A stretch of 64,000 nucleotides of DNA. Origin: a virus. Location: positions 17,456 through 81,455 of IMG/VR virus record IMGVR_UViG_3300003322_000266; one strand, given 5' to 3'. Below are positions 24,501 through 31,770 of this stretch, in pieces. Position numbers and translations under genes: made by a program. Below the pieces are notes generated by a model, which had not been told where the DNA came from, made no database searches, and worked only from the letters and a program-made list of their open reading frames with translations. Position 1 is the first letter of the stretch; each line of letters begins with the position of its first letter.

Positions 24501-26136
24501 TGCATACCTCCGCAACGAAGGTGTGCAGACGAGTCCCGACCATGTGATCCGCGCCTACAACAACATCTTTGCCTTCGGTCCCGACACCGTCGCAGGGTGC
24601 TCGTGGCTGATCGCGGATGCCGAAGGCTTCGGTGGCGTCACCGGCTACACGCTGAGTCGCAACCTCTACTTTGCGAACGGCCAGAGTCCGGCCGCTGCTC
24701 CCGACGGCTCCGGCATCTATGCTGATCCGTTGTTCAACAACGCAGCTGCAGGTGACTTCAGTCTTCAGTCCGGGTCTCCGGCTCTGAACGTCGGCACTCA
24801 AGTGCTCCCGACTGGTATGGTCGTCCAGGACGACTTCTCCGGTCTGAACACGCGACGGTACGGCGGAGCGCCTGACTGCGGAGCGGTTGAAAAAGCACAG
24901 TCGACTCCGTTCGTAACGTCGAACCCGACGTTCAGCGGAGGTCCGACGGTCGGTACGGCAACGAGCGTCACCATCGGTTCGTGGGGCAACGCACCAAGCT
25001 CCTACAGCCGACAGTTCCAGATCAACGGTTCGAACGTCGGGTCGCCGATCACTGGCACTGGCAGCGCGACCTACACGCCTGTGTACTCAGACGTGCGTCA
25101 AGTTCTGACCTGTATCATCAGCGCCACCAATGGCTCGGGCACGAGTCAGTACACGTTGTCAATCGGCACCATCGCTCAAGCGGCTGGTGGTCCTGTCAAC
25201 ACCGTGGCGCCTGTGATCTCTGGCACGGCTCAGGTTGGCAACGTCCTGACTGTGACGTCGAATGGTACGTGGTCCGGCACGAACAGCGGCTACCTCTACC
25301 AGTGGTTCAAGAACGTCTCGGGTACCATCACGGCTCTGACCTCTTCGACTAGCACCAACACCTATACGCTGACCAACGGCGAATTGGGTGCCAATGTATT
25401 CTGTCAAGTGGCTGCACAGAACACCACGACTGGTTCGGGTATCGCCAACTCGAACAGTCTCGGTCCTGTGATTGCAGGCAACGCAAACCCGTTGACTGTT
25501 CAGTCGAAGGGTGGTGCTCCTGCGTCGAACGCAAACACGACCATCACGTTCGACTCGGCCGTGAGCGCCAACAACGGCATCGTAATCTTCACGGCAACGT
25601 GGGACAACGCGATGTCGAACGGCACGTTCAGCGACAACCAAGGGAACGGTTACGGCGTTGGCACCAGTGGTGTCGGATACACGTTGACCAGCTTCAACGG
25701 CACGGTCGATAACCCGAACTCGCAGATCGCGTATGGGAAGACGAACGCAGGTGGTACCTACACCACAACCTACAACCCAGCAAGCGCCAACGGCGTGTCT
25801 CTGGTTCAAGTCGAAGTGTCGGGCATCGACCAGACGACGTTCCTCGACCAGCCGATGTTCCACAACGCGGGCACCGATCTGGTTCCGACCATCACGGCGA
25901 CGGTGGCCAACACCAAGCCGACTGATCTGGTGTACGTGTGGGTGACGGCGCGTGGAGTCTCGGCTGTCATCACTGGAGATCCGGGCTACTCTCTGGTCAA
26001 GTCGCAAGCTGGTTCTTATCACACGTCCAGCCTGTTCCAGAAGAAGGAGTCGGCAACTGAGACCGTGAGCTTTACGGGTTCGATCGACGCGACTTCCGGA
26101 TGGGTGATTCAGGTGCTGGTCCTTCGCGGTGCCTAA
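21502..26136 (+). CDS. Giant tail fibre/spike with collar, cadherin-like and beta-helix domains, 1544 aa
   Basis: Residues 1-130: tail-collar-fibre attachment domain (FSFGEVGLYYN). About 330-560: two cadherin/VCBS-like Ig domains (GVDTTQSLQGNLYTGITDPD). About 560-665: IPT-like. About 670-1130: right-handed beta-helix paralogous to the 13047-14915 spike, ending CGAVEKA. About 1140-1330: two Ig-like domains. About 1335-1544: C-terminal beta-sandwich of the island's recurrent type. A single polypeptide thus carries anchor, arm, probable depolymerase and binding tip. Catalytic residues are not certain. GAGG precedes ATG 21502. Confidence 0.85.
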   Translation: MSTIQITDAGAALMQNAVEPIVLTSFKLGSAYGYTPTSGQTNIQGSLVYTGVPGAPVIQDANVILYPLYLTDSLGPFSFGEVGLYYNSTLFAIMVLDALETKLPKDVNTNTGGALVIDCFVPMVGSNYQLWANITQSNTNKASVAQGPENLPYSVLANPNLWVVQAAGSGRSFLAYSDRQGLWNFSSFEPAQQASVISASSNTVILSASDFGSLTFDGLGHLLLQVKTGRAAASCRYVSSMSIDGSTGNVVLGVSAPWAKSPQAGDLFELYLPTGASQSGGGGGIDPSNLPNLPSTAQTSDRLAIVRSGQAYGWPLSDMETWLVQTAGFNRPPTGTDKTAGGVDTTQSLQGNLYTGITDPDGDPVSLQSITYTAPGAQPVAFDPNNGTYQAYYGLFFLDPATGNWTYSLGPNARALTTGQTGTEIFTYIMADGKGGIRTNHLTISITGSNSAPIVAFVNGGTPMNTTLTGNLLYRLAFDYESAVTISGYSIAGQSGTFTGGPTTINGGAGTITIQTNGDYTFVPAQDYFGPVPTITYNVTDGVNVVPAKLTLAVTPLISGTQPLVLGTDIVSGPTSGGENNNGIYLTLFGYRFGNSVDLGTNIKVYIGGVEVARYIQLVTDPLASKFPGLQRLSVQVGHLGGAAQGIPLHITVVSSGQTSNADSIFTPNPGDIYFVSHAGNDTTGVANDITHPFRMLQYAARGTRSPYALMKAGDCIVIIDSDGQPWTDTGYDTAWFRFRDPQQQGSAPSGTVGTGWVTIMGYPGQTIHYITQPGTKGGIQGPGQAFTGTTGDWVQISNLKIEVLGGATRDAGPVNMQYNAERWRIVGNDFGPWVAGSSAVLNCAAISGEGNFIYIAFNKMHDIEGTVDLQNHGIYAGTSSYGWEIAYNWIFNCVGGSLIQFNDSDGGSNTFLTPYGVWTGFTNIKIHNNWLENAAKYAITFSDSGGTTHGQLDFQAWNNIIVGTQLAPLRLQTVTDTSDCTYAFNTVYNCCTLSSATGNAYLRNEGVQTSPDHVIRAYNNIFAFGPDTVAGCSWLIADAEGFGGVTGYTLSRNLYFANGQSPAAAPDGSGIYADPLFNNAAAGDFSLQSGSPALNVGTQVLPTGMVVQDDFSGLNTRRYGGAPDCGAVEKAQSTPFVTSNPTFSGGPTVGTATSVTIGSWGNAPSSYSRQFQINGSNVGSPITGTGSATYTPVYSDVRQVLTCIISATNGSGTSQYTLSIGTIAQAAGGPVNTVAPVISGTAQVGNVLTVTSNGTWSGTNSGYLYQWFKNVSGTITALTSSTSTNTYTLTNGELGANVFCQVAAQNTTTGSGIANSNSLGPVIAGNANPLTVQSKGGAPASNANTTITFDSAVSANNGIVIFTATWDNAMSNGTFSDNQGNGYGVGTSGVGYTLTSFNGTVDNPNSQIAYGKTNAGGTYTTTYNPASANGVSLVQVEVSGIDQTTFLDQPMFHNAGTDLVPTITATVANTKPTDLVYVWVTARGVSAVITGDPGYSLVKSQAGSYHTSSLFQKKESATETVSFTGSIDATSGWVIQVLVLRGA

Positions 26137-26141
26137 GTGCT

Positions 26142-26167
26142 AGGGTGGAACTTTCGGGTTCCACCCT
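26142..26167 (+). terminator. Hairpin terminator behind the giant fibre
   Basis: Stem AGGGTGGAAC / GTTCCACCCT with a 6-nt TTTCGG loop, six bases after the stop codon and followed by TTG. It ends the adhesin transcription unit. Weak U-tract, strong stem. Confidence 0.8.
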
Positions 26168-26210
26168 TTGCCACATGTAAGCGTGCGTTAAGTCAGCCCA
26201 CAGGTTGAGC

Positions 26211-26225
26211 GACAATTTCATGCAA
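26211..26225 (+). promoter_or_regulatory. AT-rich motif, candidate phage promoter
   Basis: GACAATTTCATGCAA lies between two hairpins in a 196-bp gap and precedes the holin-candidate and fibre genes. It matches motifs at 10322, 21069, 32441, 53793 (minus) and 59074 (minus). A hairpin begins eight bases after it, the same arrangement as at 53770-53808. Promoter function is inferred from recurrence and position only. Confidence 0.45.
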
Positions 26226-26232
26226 TCTTCCA

Positions 26233-26260
26233 GCGCGCCGCCTTGTTCCCTACGGCGCGC
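26233..26260 (+). terminator. Second GC-rich hairpin, terminator or 5'-UTR structure
   Basis: Stem GCGCGCCG / CGGCGCGC, 12-nt loop, followed by TTTCTTT. Shape and T-tract fit an intrinsic terminator, giving a tandem with the hairpin at 26142. Its place just behind the candidate promoter motif also allows a structured leader that is processed or attenuated. Confidence 0.6.
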
Positions 26261-26285
26261 TTTCTTTACGTTAACGGAGCATCCG

Positions 26286-26330
26286 ATGAATAAGCCGTAT
26301 CGCAACCCCTTCAAGTCCGGAGTGTGCTGA
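26286..26330 (+). CDS. 14-codon micro-ORF upstream of the holin candidate
   Basis: ATG 26286 has GGAG seven bases upstream and encodes MNKPYRNPFKSGVC, ending TGA two bases before the next ATG. The good ribosome site and tight coupling suggest it is translated, either as a micropeptide or as a leader that sets translation of the next gene. Too short for any family call. Confidence 0.35.
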   Translation: MNKPYRNPFKSGVC

Positions 26331-26332
26331 CC

Positions 26333-26674
26333 ATGGAACACGTAGCTACCATGGAACACTTCGACATGGTCACCATGATTGTCGACGGGCTTTTTACGCT
26401 CGTCGCTTTCCTGGGTGGCTTCCTACTCAAGGCCATGTGGACTGCGATCGACAAGCTCCGTGAGGACCTGCTCGAACTCAACAAGGCCATCGCTCGCGAC
26501 TACGTTCGTCGTGACGACTTCCACGCACACGCAAAGCGAGTCGAAGACCTGCTGGCTCAGACCCATAGCGAATACGTTCGCAGGGAAGACTTCCAGCAGT
26601 TCACACTCCGCATGGAGACATCCATCCAGCGCTTGTTCGACAAGATGGATGACAAGGCCGACAAGACTCGCTGA
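26333..26674 (+). CDS. TM plus coiled-coil protein, holin candidate, 113 aa
   Basis: One transmembrane helix at about residues 13-34 (MIVDGLFTLVAFLGGFLLKA), then a long charged coiled coil to the end (KLREDLLELNKAI, RREDFQQFTLRMETSIQRLF). The repeat 'DYVRRDDFHAH / EYVRREDFQQF' shows an internal duplication of 33 residues. It lies between fibre genes, upstream of spanin and endolysin genes, so a lysis role is plausible, but the single TM and long tail could also be a membrane-anchored accessory protein. Confidence 0.5.
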   Translation: MEHVATMEHFDMVTMIVDGLFTLVAFLGGFLLKAMWTAIDKLREDLLELNKAIARDYVRRDDFHAHAKRVEDLLAQTHSEYVRREDFQQFTLRMETSIQRLFDKMDDKADKTR

Positions 26675-26724
26675 TCAAGCATCGAGGGAACAAACTCCGT
26701 CAACCCAATCTTGAGGACCTACCC

Positions 26725-27702
26725 ATGTCCGGTACTTCTCTTTCGCAGAACACTCCGACCTACCTGACCAAGGCCACCGTGCACCCCAACGGGTACAGCG
26801 GCACTTCGTTCTCGGCGATCATCCCATGGGTGGGAGTTCTTCCGGTCGGTGGCAAGAACGACATCGTGGTTCTGACTCAGGACGAGTCGAACACGATCGC
26901 CGCTGGCCTGTACGTGCTTGTCCCGGCTCCGCTGATCCCCGGAGCCGGTACCACGTTCGCGTGGAAGATGCTGATGTCGTTCGCCGACATCTGCGACTAC
27001 TCGAACGGCGCGACTCTCGACATCTACCTCAACAACACGAGCACCCAGACTCTGTCCGGCGTCACCCTGTGGCGCAACGGCGCGAAGCTGGGCACGGCGA
27101 ATCTGGTCAACGATCCGACCTCGGTCTGGATCGCGGGTGCACGTGCGCAGGCCGGTGGCATCTCGAACCTGGCTTCGGCTTCTGACTACCAAGCCAATCT
27201 GGTGACGCCTCTGGCCTCGAAGCTCGGCGTCCCGACGCCGTACTCGGCTGCGACGAACACGCCGGCCATCGCGTCGGGCGTTGCTCCGGCTGCGAACGCG
27301 CCTTCGAGCTTCACCGTCACCGACGCGGGTGTCGTCGCCATGCAGGCCGCCATCAGTGCCGACATTCCATCCGCACGCAACGGCGACTGGATCACCTGGA
27401 ACCCGGCCACCAACAAGTGGACGCGTGCAGCCGGTGATCCGTTCTCGATCAGCGTGTCGGGTGCGACCACCCTGACCGATGCCCACAACGACATGACGCT
27501 CGTGTGTTCCGGCACTCCGGCCCTGACCGTGAACACGGGTCGCATGACCGGCTTCGGCATCACGCTCATCGGCGCCTACACACTGACCGGCAGCGCCACC
27601 ATCGGCACCGACATGCGCTTCTCGACTGGCAACGCCAACACGATGAGCGCCCTGGTCCAGACCGCGGCCGACACGTACCAGCAATTCGGCGGGAAGCTCT
27701 GA
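26725..27702 (+). CDS. Short tail fibre, paralogous N-domain, 325 aa
   Basis: Residues 1-135 are paralogous to the N-terminus of the 10742-13033 fibre: conserved TKATVHPNGYSGTSF, IPWV, AGLYV, WKM, FADIC, and DPTSVW. The rest (from LATPLASKL type sequence) is a short fibre stem ending in a small beta domain (DAHNDMTLVCSG). It probably attaches to the same virion site as its paralogues. GAGG precedes ATG 26725. Confidence 0.75.
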   Translation: MSGTSLSQNTPTYLTKATVHPNGYSGTSFSAIIPWVGVLPVGGKNDIVVLTQDESNTIAAGLYVLVPAPLIPGAGTTFAWKMLMSFADICDYSNGATLDIYLNNTSTQTLSGVTLWRNGAKLGTANLVNDPTSVWIAGARAQAGGISNLASASDYQANLVTPLASKLGVPTPYSAATNTPAIASGVAPAANAPSSFTVTDAGVVAMQAAISADIPSARNGDWITWNPATNKWTRAAGDPFSISVSGATTLTDAHNDMTLVCSGTPALTVNTGRMTGFGITLIGAYTLTGSATIGTDMRFSTGNANTMSALVQTAADTYQQFGGKL

Positions 27703-27704
27703 CC

Positions 27705-28427
27705 ATGGGACAGCGTACAAGCCGCCTCGCAGCGGCGGTGTCTCAGCTGCGACCCTGGTACGAGCCCGACGCCCAGTTCATGTGGAACGCACCCCAGGAC
27801 ACCGACACGGCTACGGTCGATCCAGTCCTGGGTGGTCAGCTGGCCAAGACCTCGTCAGGTGCGGCTACGATCAGCGGCAACTACTGGGACATGACCGGCT
27901 CGGTCTACAACAGTGCCAACGGTCTCGTCTCGACTTTCAGCCTCAACAACCCGTTCCTGCTCGCCGTCGTCTGCGACAAGAACAACGAAGCGTCGAGCTT
28001 CGCTCGTCTGATCTACTTCGGAAACGAAGCGACGGACTCGGTGTCGTTCGGCACCGGCAACGCTGCAACGAATCCGGTGTTTCGTCTCTACATGGCTGGC
28101 GCGGCCCTCGGTGGTGTCACCTACGCGTCGCAAGCGACGTGGAGCGCGAAGGGCACGGCCCTCGTTCACTGGTTCGACTTCGACCCGACCGACGGCACGA
28201 ACACCATCCTGGCCGGCGTCAACTCGACGACGACAACCAGCTCGGGTCTCCTGGCGCCACCGGCTGGCCGCACCATGAGCCGCAACACCTCATTCGGCAA
28301 CTCGTCGGGTACGTCCGGCCTGTCGTCCATCCTTCAAGGGCAAGTGCAGCTGGTCTCGCGTGCAGGTCTCACTCGTGCACAGAAGGCCCAGATCGTTGCC
28401 AACATGAAGGCCAAGGCCGGTATCTAA
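27705..28427 (+). CDS. LamG/ConA-like lectin-domain virion protein, 240 aa
   Basis: Starts at ATG 27705, two bases after the previous stop. A jelly-roll layout of the concanavalin type is visible (FSLNNPFLLAVVCDKN, LIYFGNEAT, HWFDFDPTDGTNTILAGV). The C-terminal helix (LTRAQKAQIVANMKAKAGI) is typical of phage proteins that carry such lectin domains. Likely carbohydrate-binding tip or decoration protein next to a short fibre. Confidence 0.65.
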   Translation: MGQRTSRLAAAVSQLRPWYEPDAQFMWNAPQDTDTATVDPVLGGQLAKTSSGAATISGNYWDMTGSVYNSANGLVSTFSLNNPFLLAVVCDKNNEASSFARLIYFGNEATDSVSFGTGNAATNPVFRLYMAGAALGGVTYASQATWSAKGTALVHWFDFDPTDGTNTILAGVNSTTTTSSGLLAPPAGRTMSRNTSFGNSSGTSGLSSILQGQVQLVSRAGLTRAQKAQIVANMKAKAGI

Positions 28428-28437
28428 GGAGTAGAAG

Positions 28438-30756
28438 ATGCCTCGTGTCTCTCAAATCCTGGCACTGATGGCCAACAAGGTGACGCAGCAGCCGAGCATC
28501 GGCACGCCACCGACCATCATGTCCAGCGTCAACAACGGCTTTGCCGTCACGTACACGCCTGCTTCCGGTATCTCGGGCATTCCGGTTCCGACTGTCGAGT
28601 ACGACCTGTACAAGAACGGCGCGCTGCTGATCGCGAACTACATCACTGGAACCTACCTGGCGGAGTCGCCTGGAGACCAACTGCAAATCGTGGCAACGGC
28701 GGACAACGGTATCGGTCTCGATGCTGTCGCAACATCGGCTGTCCTGACCGTCGGCACTGCGCCTCCGATCGGTGCCCCGTCGTTCGTCAACGCCTCGCCG
28801 TTCGACGCGACCTCGGGTCTGTACTACTTCTACCCGTTCACGGCGACCAACAGCCCGACCAGCTACACCGTGGCCTCGGGCTCACTGCCTCCGGGCATCA
28901 CCCTGAGTTCGGCGGGACGTCTGAGCGGCTGGCCGACGACGGCTGGTTCCTACACCTTCACCGTCAGCGCCACCAACGCGTCAGGCACGGCAACGACCGG
29001 CTCGATCACGATGAACACGGCGTATCAGGCGCGCCTCAAGCAAGCGCCCTACGTCGGTGTGCCGCTCTACTACGAGATCCCGAACTTCAGTGGCACGATC
29101 ACGAGCCAGCAGTGGTACAAGAACACGGGTTCCGGTCCTGTCGCCATCTCCGGCGCCACAGGTGCGACCTACACCCCAGTCTCCGGCGACGTCGGTGCTC
29201 ACCTGTCTGTCCGTTGCGTCACCAGCAGCGGCAACATCAACAGCATCGAGTTCTCGGCCACCGGCCAGGTCATCAGTCAGACGGCGGTGCTTCAGGCTCC
29301 GTCGACCACGTCGTATATCAGTTCGCTGCACAACGGAGCGACGGTCAACACGGTGTGCAAGATCCGTGGGATCTTCGGCAACTACTACGTCGAGACGACG
29401 GTGGCGCCCGGGACCTACACGAGCGCGCAGCTCGGCAACACGCTCCTGACCGCAGCCGGCCTCAGTGGCTATTCGGACTTCAGCGCCACAGGAGGCATGT
29501 GGTCGTCGATCTCGATGCCTCCAGTTCAGGCCGCGCCAGCGAATCGTGCAGCCGCGACTGCAACGCGTCCGGTCGCCAACACAGGTATCGGGAACTTCGT
29601 GGCCAACGGCACGCTCTACGACGGCAACGGCAACAAGTTCATTCCACGTGGCGTCAACTGGACGCACTGGGACCTCAACTGCCTGCCGCAGATGATCGTC
29701 GCCGGCATGAACTGCATCCGCTACGAGTACTACCATACGAACGCGTGGTCGATCACGAAGAGCGCTCTCGACTCGATGGTGGCTGGTCATGTGATCCCGA
29801 TCATCGCTCACTTCTTCAACGGGGCCACTGGACTCAAGGGCACCTGCAGTGGCAACACGCTGACCCTGACTCAGAGGACCACGGGCTACTTGTACGTCGG
29901 CATGGTCGTCACCATGGCCGGCCTCCCAGGTGGCAAGGCGACGATCACTTCGATCGGCAGCACGAATGGAGGCCTCGGCGACTACACGATCAACGGCGCG
30001 GGTGCGACGATCACGACCGAGACAACGATCACGGTCTTCGACTACGTGACGGGCGGTTCATTGCCACAGCAGGCACAGACGGCGGTGCGCAACATCATCG
30101 ATCTGTATCCGCAGATGAGCGCCTACGATGGCGTGTCGATCATCAACCTGGCGAACGAGTGGGGTCCTTCGGGCTCATCCACCAACACGGTGTGGCGTGA
30201 TACCTGGGGCTACAAGGACTCGGGCGGCACCGTCCATTCGGGTGCGGTGCAGACGCTCCGAGCCGCTGGCTACAGGGGCTGCATCATGATCGATGCGCCG
30301 GGCAACGGCCAAGACACGTATGCGCTGATCAATCACGCCGCATCCGTCCTGGCTGCCGACCCGCTGCAGAACATCATGTTCGGCTTCCACATCTACGCAG
30401 GTGCGAAGGCTGGCGCACTGGCTGGCGTCCTCGATCAGATCCGCGCGACCGGCATCACGCTAATGCTCAGCGAGTACGGATCGGGTGCCCCGAACGCGCC
30501 GGATGCGAACTGCTGTATCGATCCTCTGAACATCATCGCTGATGCGGAGAATCGTGACTGGGGTGCGGCTGCGTGGTCGTGGGACAACCACCACAACGCG
30601 AACCCGCCGGAGTTCGACGGCTGGTACACTCTGGCCTACGACTGGATCAACGGCTACAAGACTGGCCTTGCATCCGACCTCAACATCTTCGGCAAGAAGG
30701 TGATCCTCGACCCTGTCTACGGATCATCGATCAGCACGAAGGCAACGACAGTCTGA
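28438..30756 (+). CDS. GH5-like glycoside hydrolase with Ig-like N-domains, 772 aa
   Basis: Residues 20-380 hold Ig-like domains, including a putative He_PIG type (GSLPPGITLSSAGRLSGWP). From about residue 385 a (beta/alpha)8 glycosidase of clan GH-A follows: KFIPRGVNWTH, then NLANEWGP with acid/base Glu574, HFGxHxY-type GFHIYAG, and LMLSEYGSG with nucleophile Glu679. A beta-rich insertion at about 458-545 interrupts the barrel. It probably trims host mannan, cellulose-like or capsule polymer during adsorption. AAGGAG precedes ATG 28438; a terminator follows. Confidence 0.8.
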   Translation: MPRVSQILALMANKVTQQPSIGTPPTIMSSVNNGFAVTYTPASGISGIPVPTVEYDLYKNGALLIANYITGTYLAESPGDQLQIVATADNGIGLDAVATSAVLTVGTAPPIGAPSFVNASPFDATSGLYYFYPFTATNSPTSYTVASGSLPPGITLSSAGRLSGWPTTAGSYTFTVSATNASGTATTGSITMNTAYQARLKQAPYVGVPLYYEIPNFSGTITSQQWYKNTGSGPVAISGATGATYTPVSGDVGAHLSVRCVTSSGNINSIEFSATGQVISQTAVLQAPSTTSYISSLHNGATVNTVCKIRGIFGNYYVETTVAPGTYTSAQLGNTLLTAAGLSGYSDFSATGGMWSSISMPPVQAAPANRAAATATRPVANTGIGNFVANGTLYDGNGNKFIPRGVNWTHWDLNCLPQMIVAGMNCIRYEYYHTNAWSITKSALDSMVAGHVIPIIAHFFNGATGLKGTCSGNTLTLTQRTTGYLYVGMVVTMAGLPGGKATITSIGSTNGGLGDYTINGAGATITTETTITVFDYVTGGSLPQQAQTAVRNIIDLYPQMSAYDGVSIINLANEWGPSGSSTNTVWRDTWGYKDSGGTVHSGAVQTLRAAGYRGCIMIDAPGNGQDTYALINHAASVLAADPLQNIMFGFHIYAGAKAGALAGVLDQIRATGITLMLSEYGSGAPNAPDANCCIDPLNIIADAENRDWGAAAWSWDNHHNANPPEFDGWYTLAYDWINGYKTGLASDLNIFGKKVILDPVYGSSISTKATTV

Positions 30757-30762
30757 CCTCCT

Positions 30763-30786
30763 GGGGCGGCTCTTTCGAGCCGCCCC
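30763..30786 (+). terminator. Hairpin terminator before the lysis genes
   Basis: Perfect 10-bp GC-rich stem GGGGCGGCTC / GAGCCGCCCC with a TTTC tetraloop, seven bases behind the glycosidase stop. No U-tract, so it may act as an RNA end or processing signal rather than an efficient terminator. Confidence 0.7.
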
Positions 30787-30811
30787 TCAACCCTAGAAGG
30801 ATAACTAGATC

Positions 30812-31492
30812 ATGTTCACCACACTGACTGCGGGCATCCAACCCTACCTCATTTGGATCAAGATCATCGCTGTGCTGGCGCTTGTTGCCGCCATCTTCGG
30901 CGCTGGTTATCACTTCGGGTCGACCTACACCGAGGCGAAGGACCAGAAGACCTTGTCGGCGCTTCAGAAGAAGTACGATGACGACAAGGCCATGTGGGAA
31001 GCCACAAAAGCAAGAATGGCGACCGACGCCATCCGTGCCATCGAAGATCGAGACAGGCAGAATGCGGCCGAGCTGGCCGACAAGCAGTCGAAGATCGAGA
31101 CCCTCACCACCAAGTACCAATCTGCATTGAAGGAAGTTCAAGATGCGAAACAAGCTCTTCTCACTCGTGTCACTCATCCTGCTGCTGGGACTGATGACGG
31201 GCTGTGGGTCGATGTCGACTCCGACACCTGCGCCAGCAATCCAGACGGTGACAGCCTCGTGTCCCAAGCAGCCCGAGGTGGACACTTCGCTCCAGTACAG
31301 CAGTGCCGACTTTCTGCAAGCACTGCAAGCCGACTTGTCGAAGAAGCCGCTCAAGCAAACCAAGTAGTCAAGAACTACAACCACGCGCTGGACGAGATCA
31401 AGGTCCTGACCACACCGTCGAAGTCGGAGACGATCTCGACCGCGGTTGACAAGCAGGACGGCCAAGGTCCGCAACCGGAGGTCAAGCCATGA
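30812..31492 (+). CDS. i-spanin (Rz-like), 226 aa
   Basis: N-terminal transmembrane helix at residues 13-35 (YLIWIKIIAVLALVAAIFGA) followed by a long periplasmic coiled coil (KDQKTLSALQKKYDDDKAMW ... IETLTTKYQSAL). The second half overlaps the o-spanin gene in another frame. Inner-membrane spanins pair with an outer-membrane lipoprotein to fuse the membranes in the last step of lysis of Gram-negative hosts. At 226 aa it is longer than lambda Rz. AGAAGGA precedes ATG 30812. Confidence 0.85.
   Translation: MFTTLTAGIQPYLIWIKIIAVLALVAAIFGAGYHFGSTYTEAKDQKTLSALQKKYDDDKAMWEATKARMATDAIRAIEDRDRQNAAELADKQSKIETLTTKYQSALKEVQDAKQALLTRVTHPAAGTDDGLWVDVDSDTCASNPDGDSLVSQAARGGHFAPVQQCRLSASTASRLVEEAAQANQVVKNYNHALDEIKVLTTPSKSETISTAVDKQDGQGPQPEVKP
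31143..31367 (+). CDS. o-spanin lipoprotein (Rz1-like), nested in the i-spanin gene
   Basis: 74 aa, entirely inside the i-spanin gene in the +1 frame. Signal peptide and lipobox: residues 5-21 with LMTGC, so Cys21 is lipidated and the mature protein has 54 residues, Pro/Thr-rich at first (STPTPAPAIQT). It has its own AAGGAAG ribosome site 6 bases upstream of ATG 31143. This is the classical Rz/Rz1 embedded arrangement. Confidence 0.88.
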   Translation: MRNKLFSLVSLILLLGLMTGCGSMSTPTPAPAIQTVTASCPKQPEVDTSLQYSSADFLQALQADLSKKPLKQTK

Positions 31493-31761
31493 GCGAAGTG
31501 CTAATGCGGCGAGAAGTCGCCTTCGATGTCCACGATGCTCGAGGCCTTACCACTCACGTGGTTTCATGTCCTGACGCGCCAACCCTCACGGCATCGGGTT
31601 GCGCCATCAAGGTTGCAGCGGGCATCAACTACATCTACCAGCTCTACCTGGAAGAAGAAGGTACGACACCCGATCGTCAGATCGGAGACAGTCACGCAGT
31701 GGTCTTTCCAGAAGGACGACGACTGACCTTCTTCGCAGTCCCGCCAGCTCATGGCGGGTAA
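31489..31761 (+). CDS. Hypothetical protein in the lysis operon, 90 aa
   Basis: ATG 31489 overlaps the i-spanin stop (ATGA), with GAGG upstream. Beta-rich soluble protein (MRREVAFDVHDARG, VVFPEGRRLTFFAVPP). No membrane segment or catalytic motif. Placement between spanins and endolysin suggests coexpression late in infection; role unknown. Confidence 0.7.
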   Translation: MSEVLMRREVAFDVHDARGLTTHVVSCPDAPTLTASGCAIKVAAGINYIYQLYLEEEGTTPDRQIGDSHAVVFPEGRRLTFFAVPPAHGG

Positions 31762-31770
31762 GGAACTACG

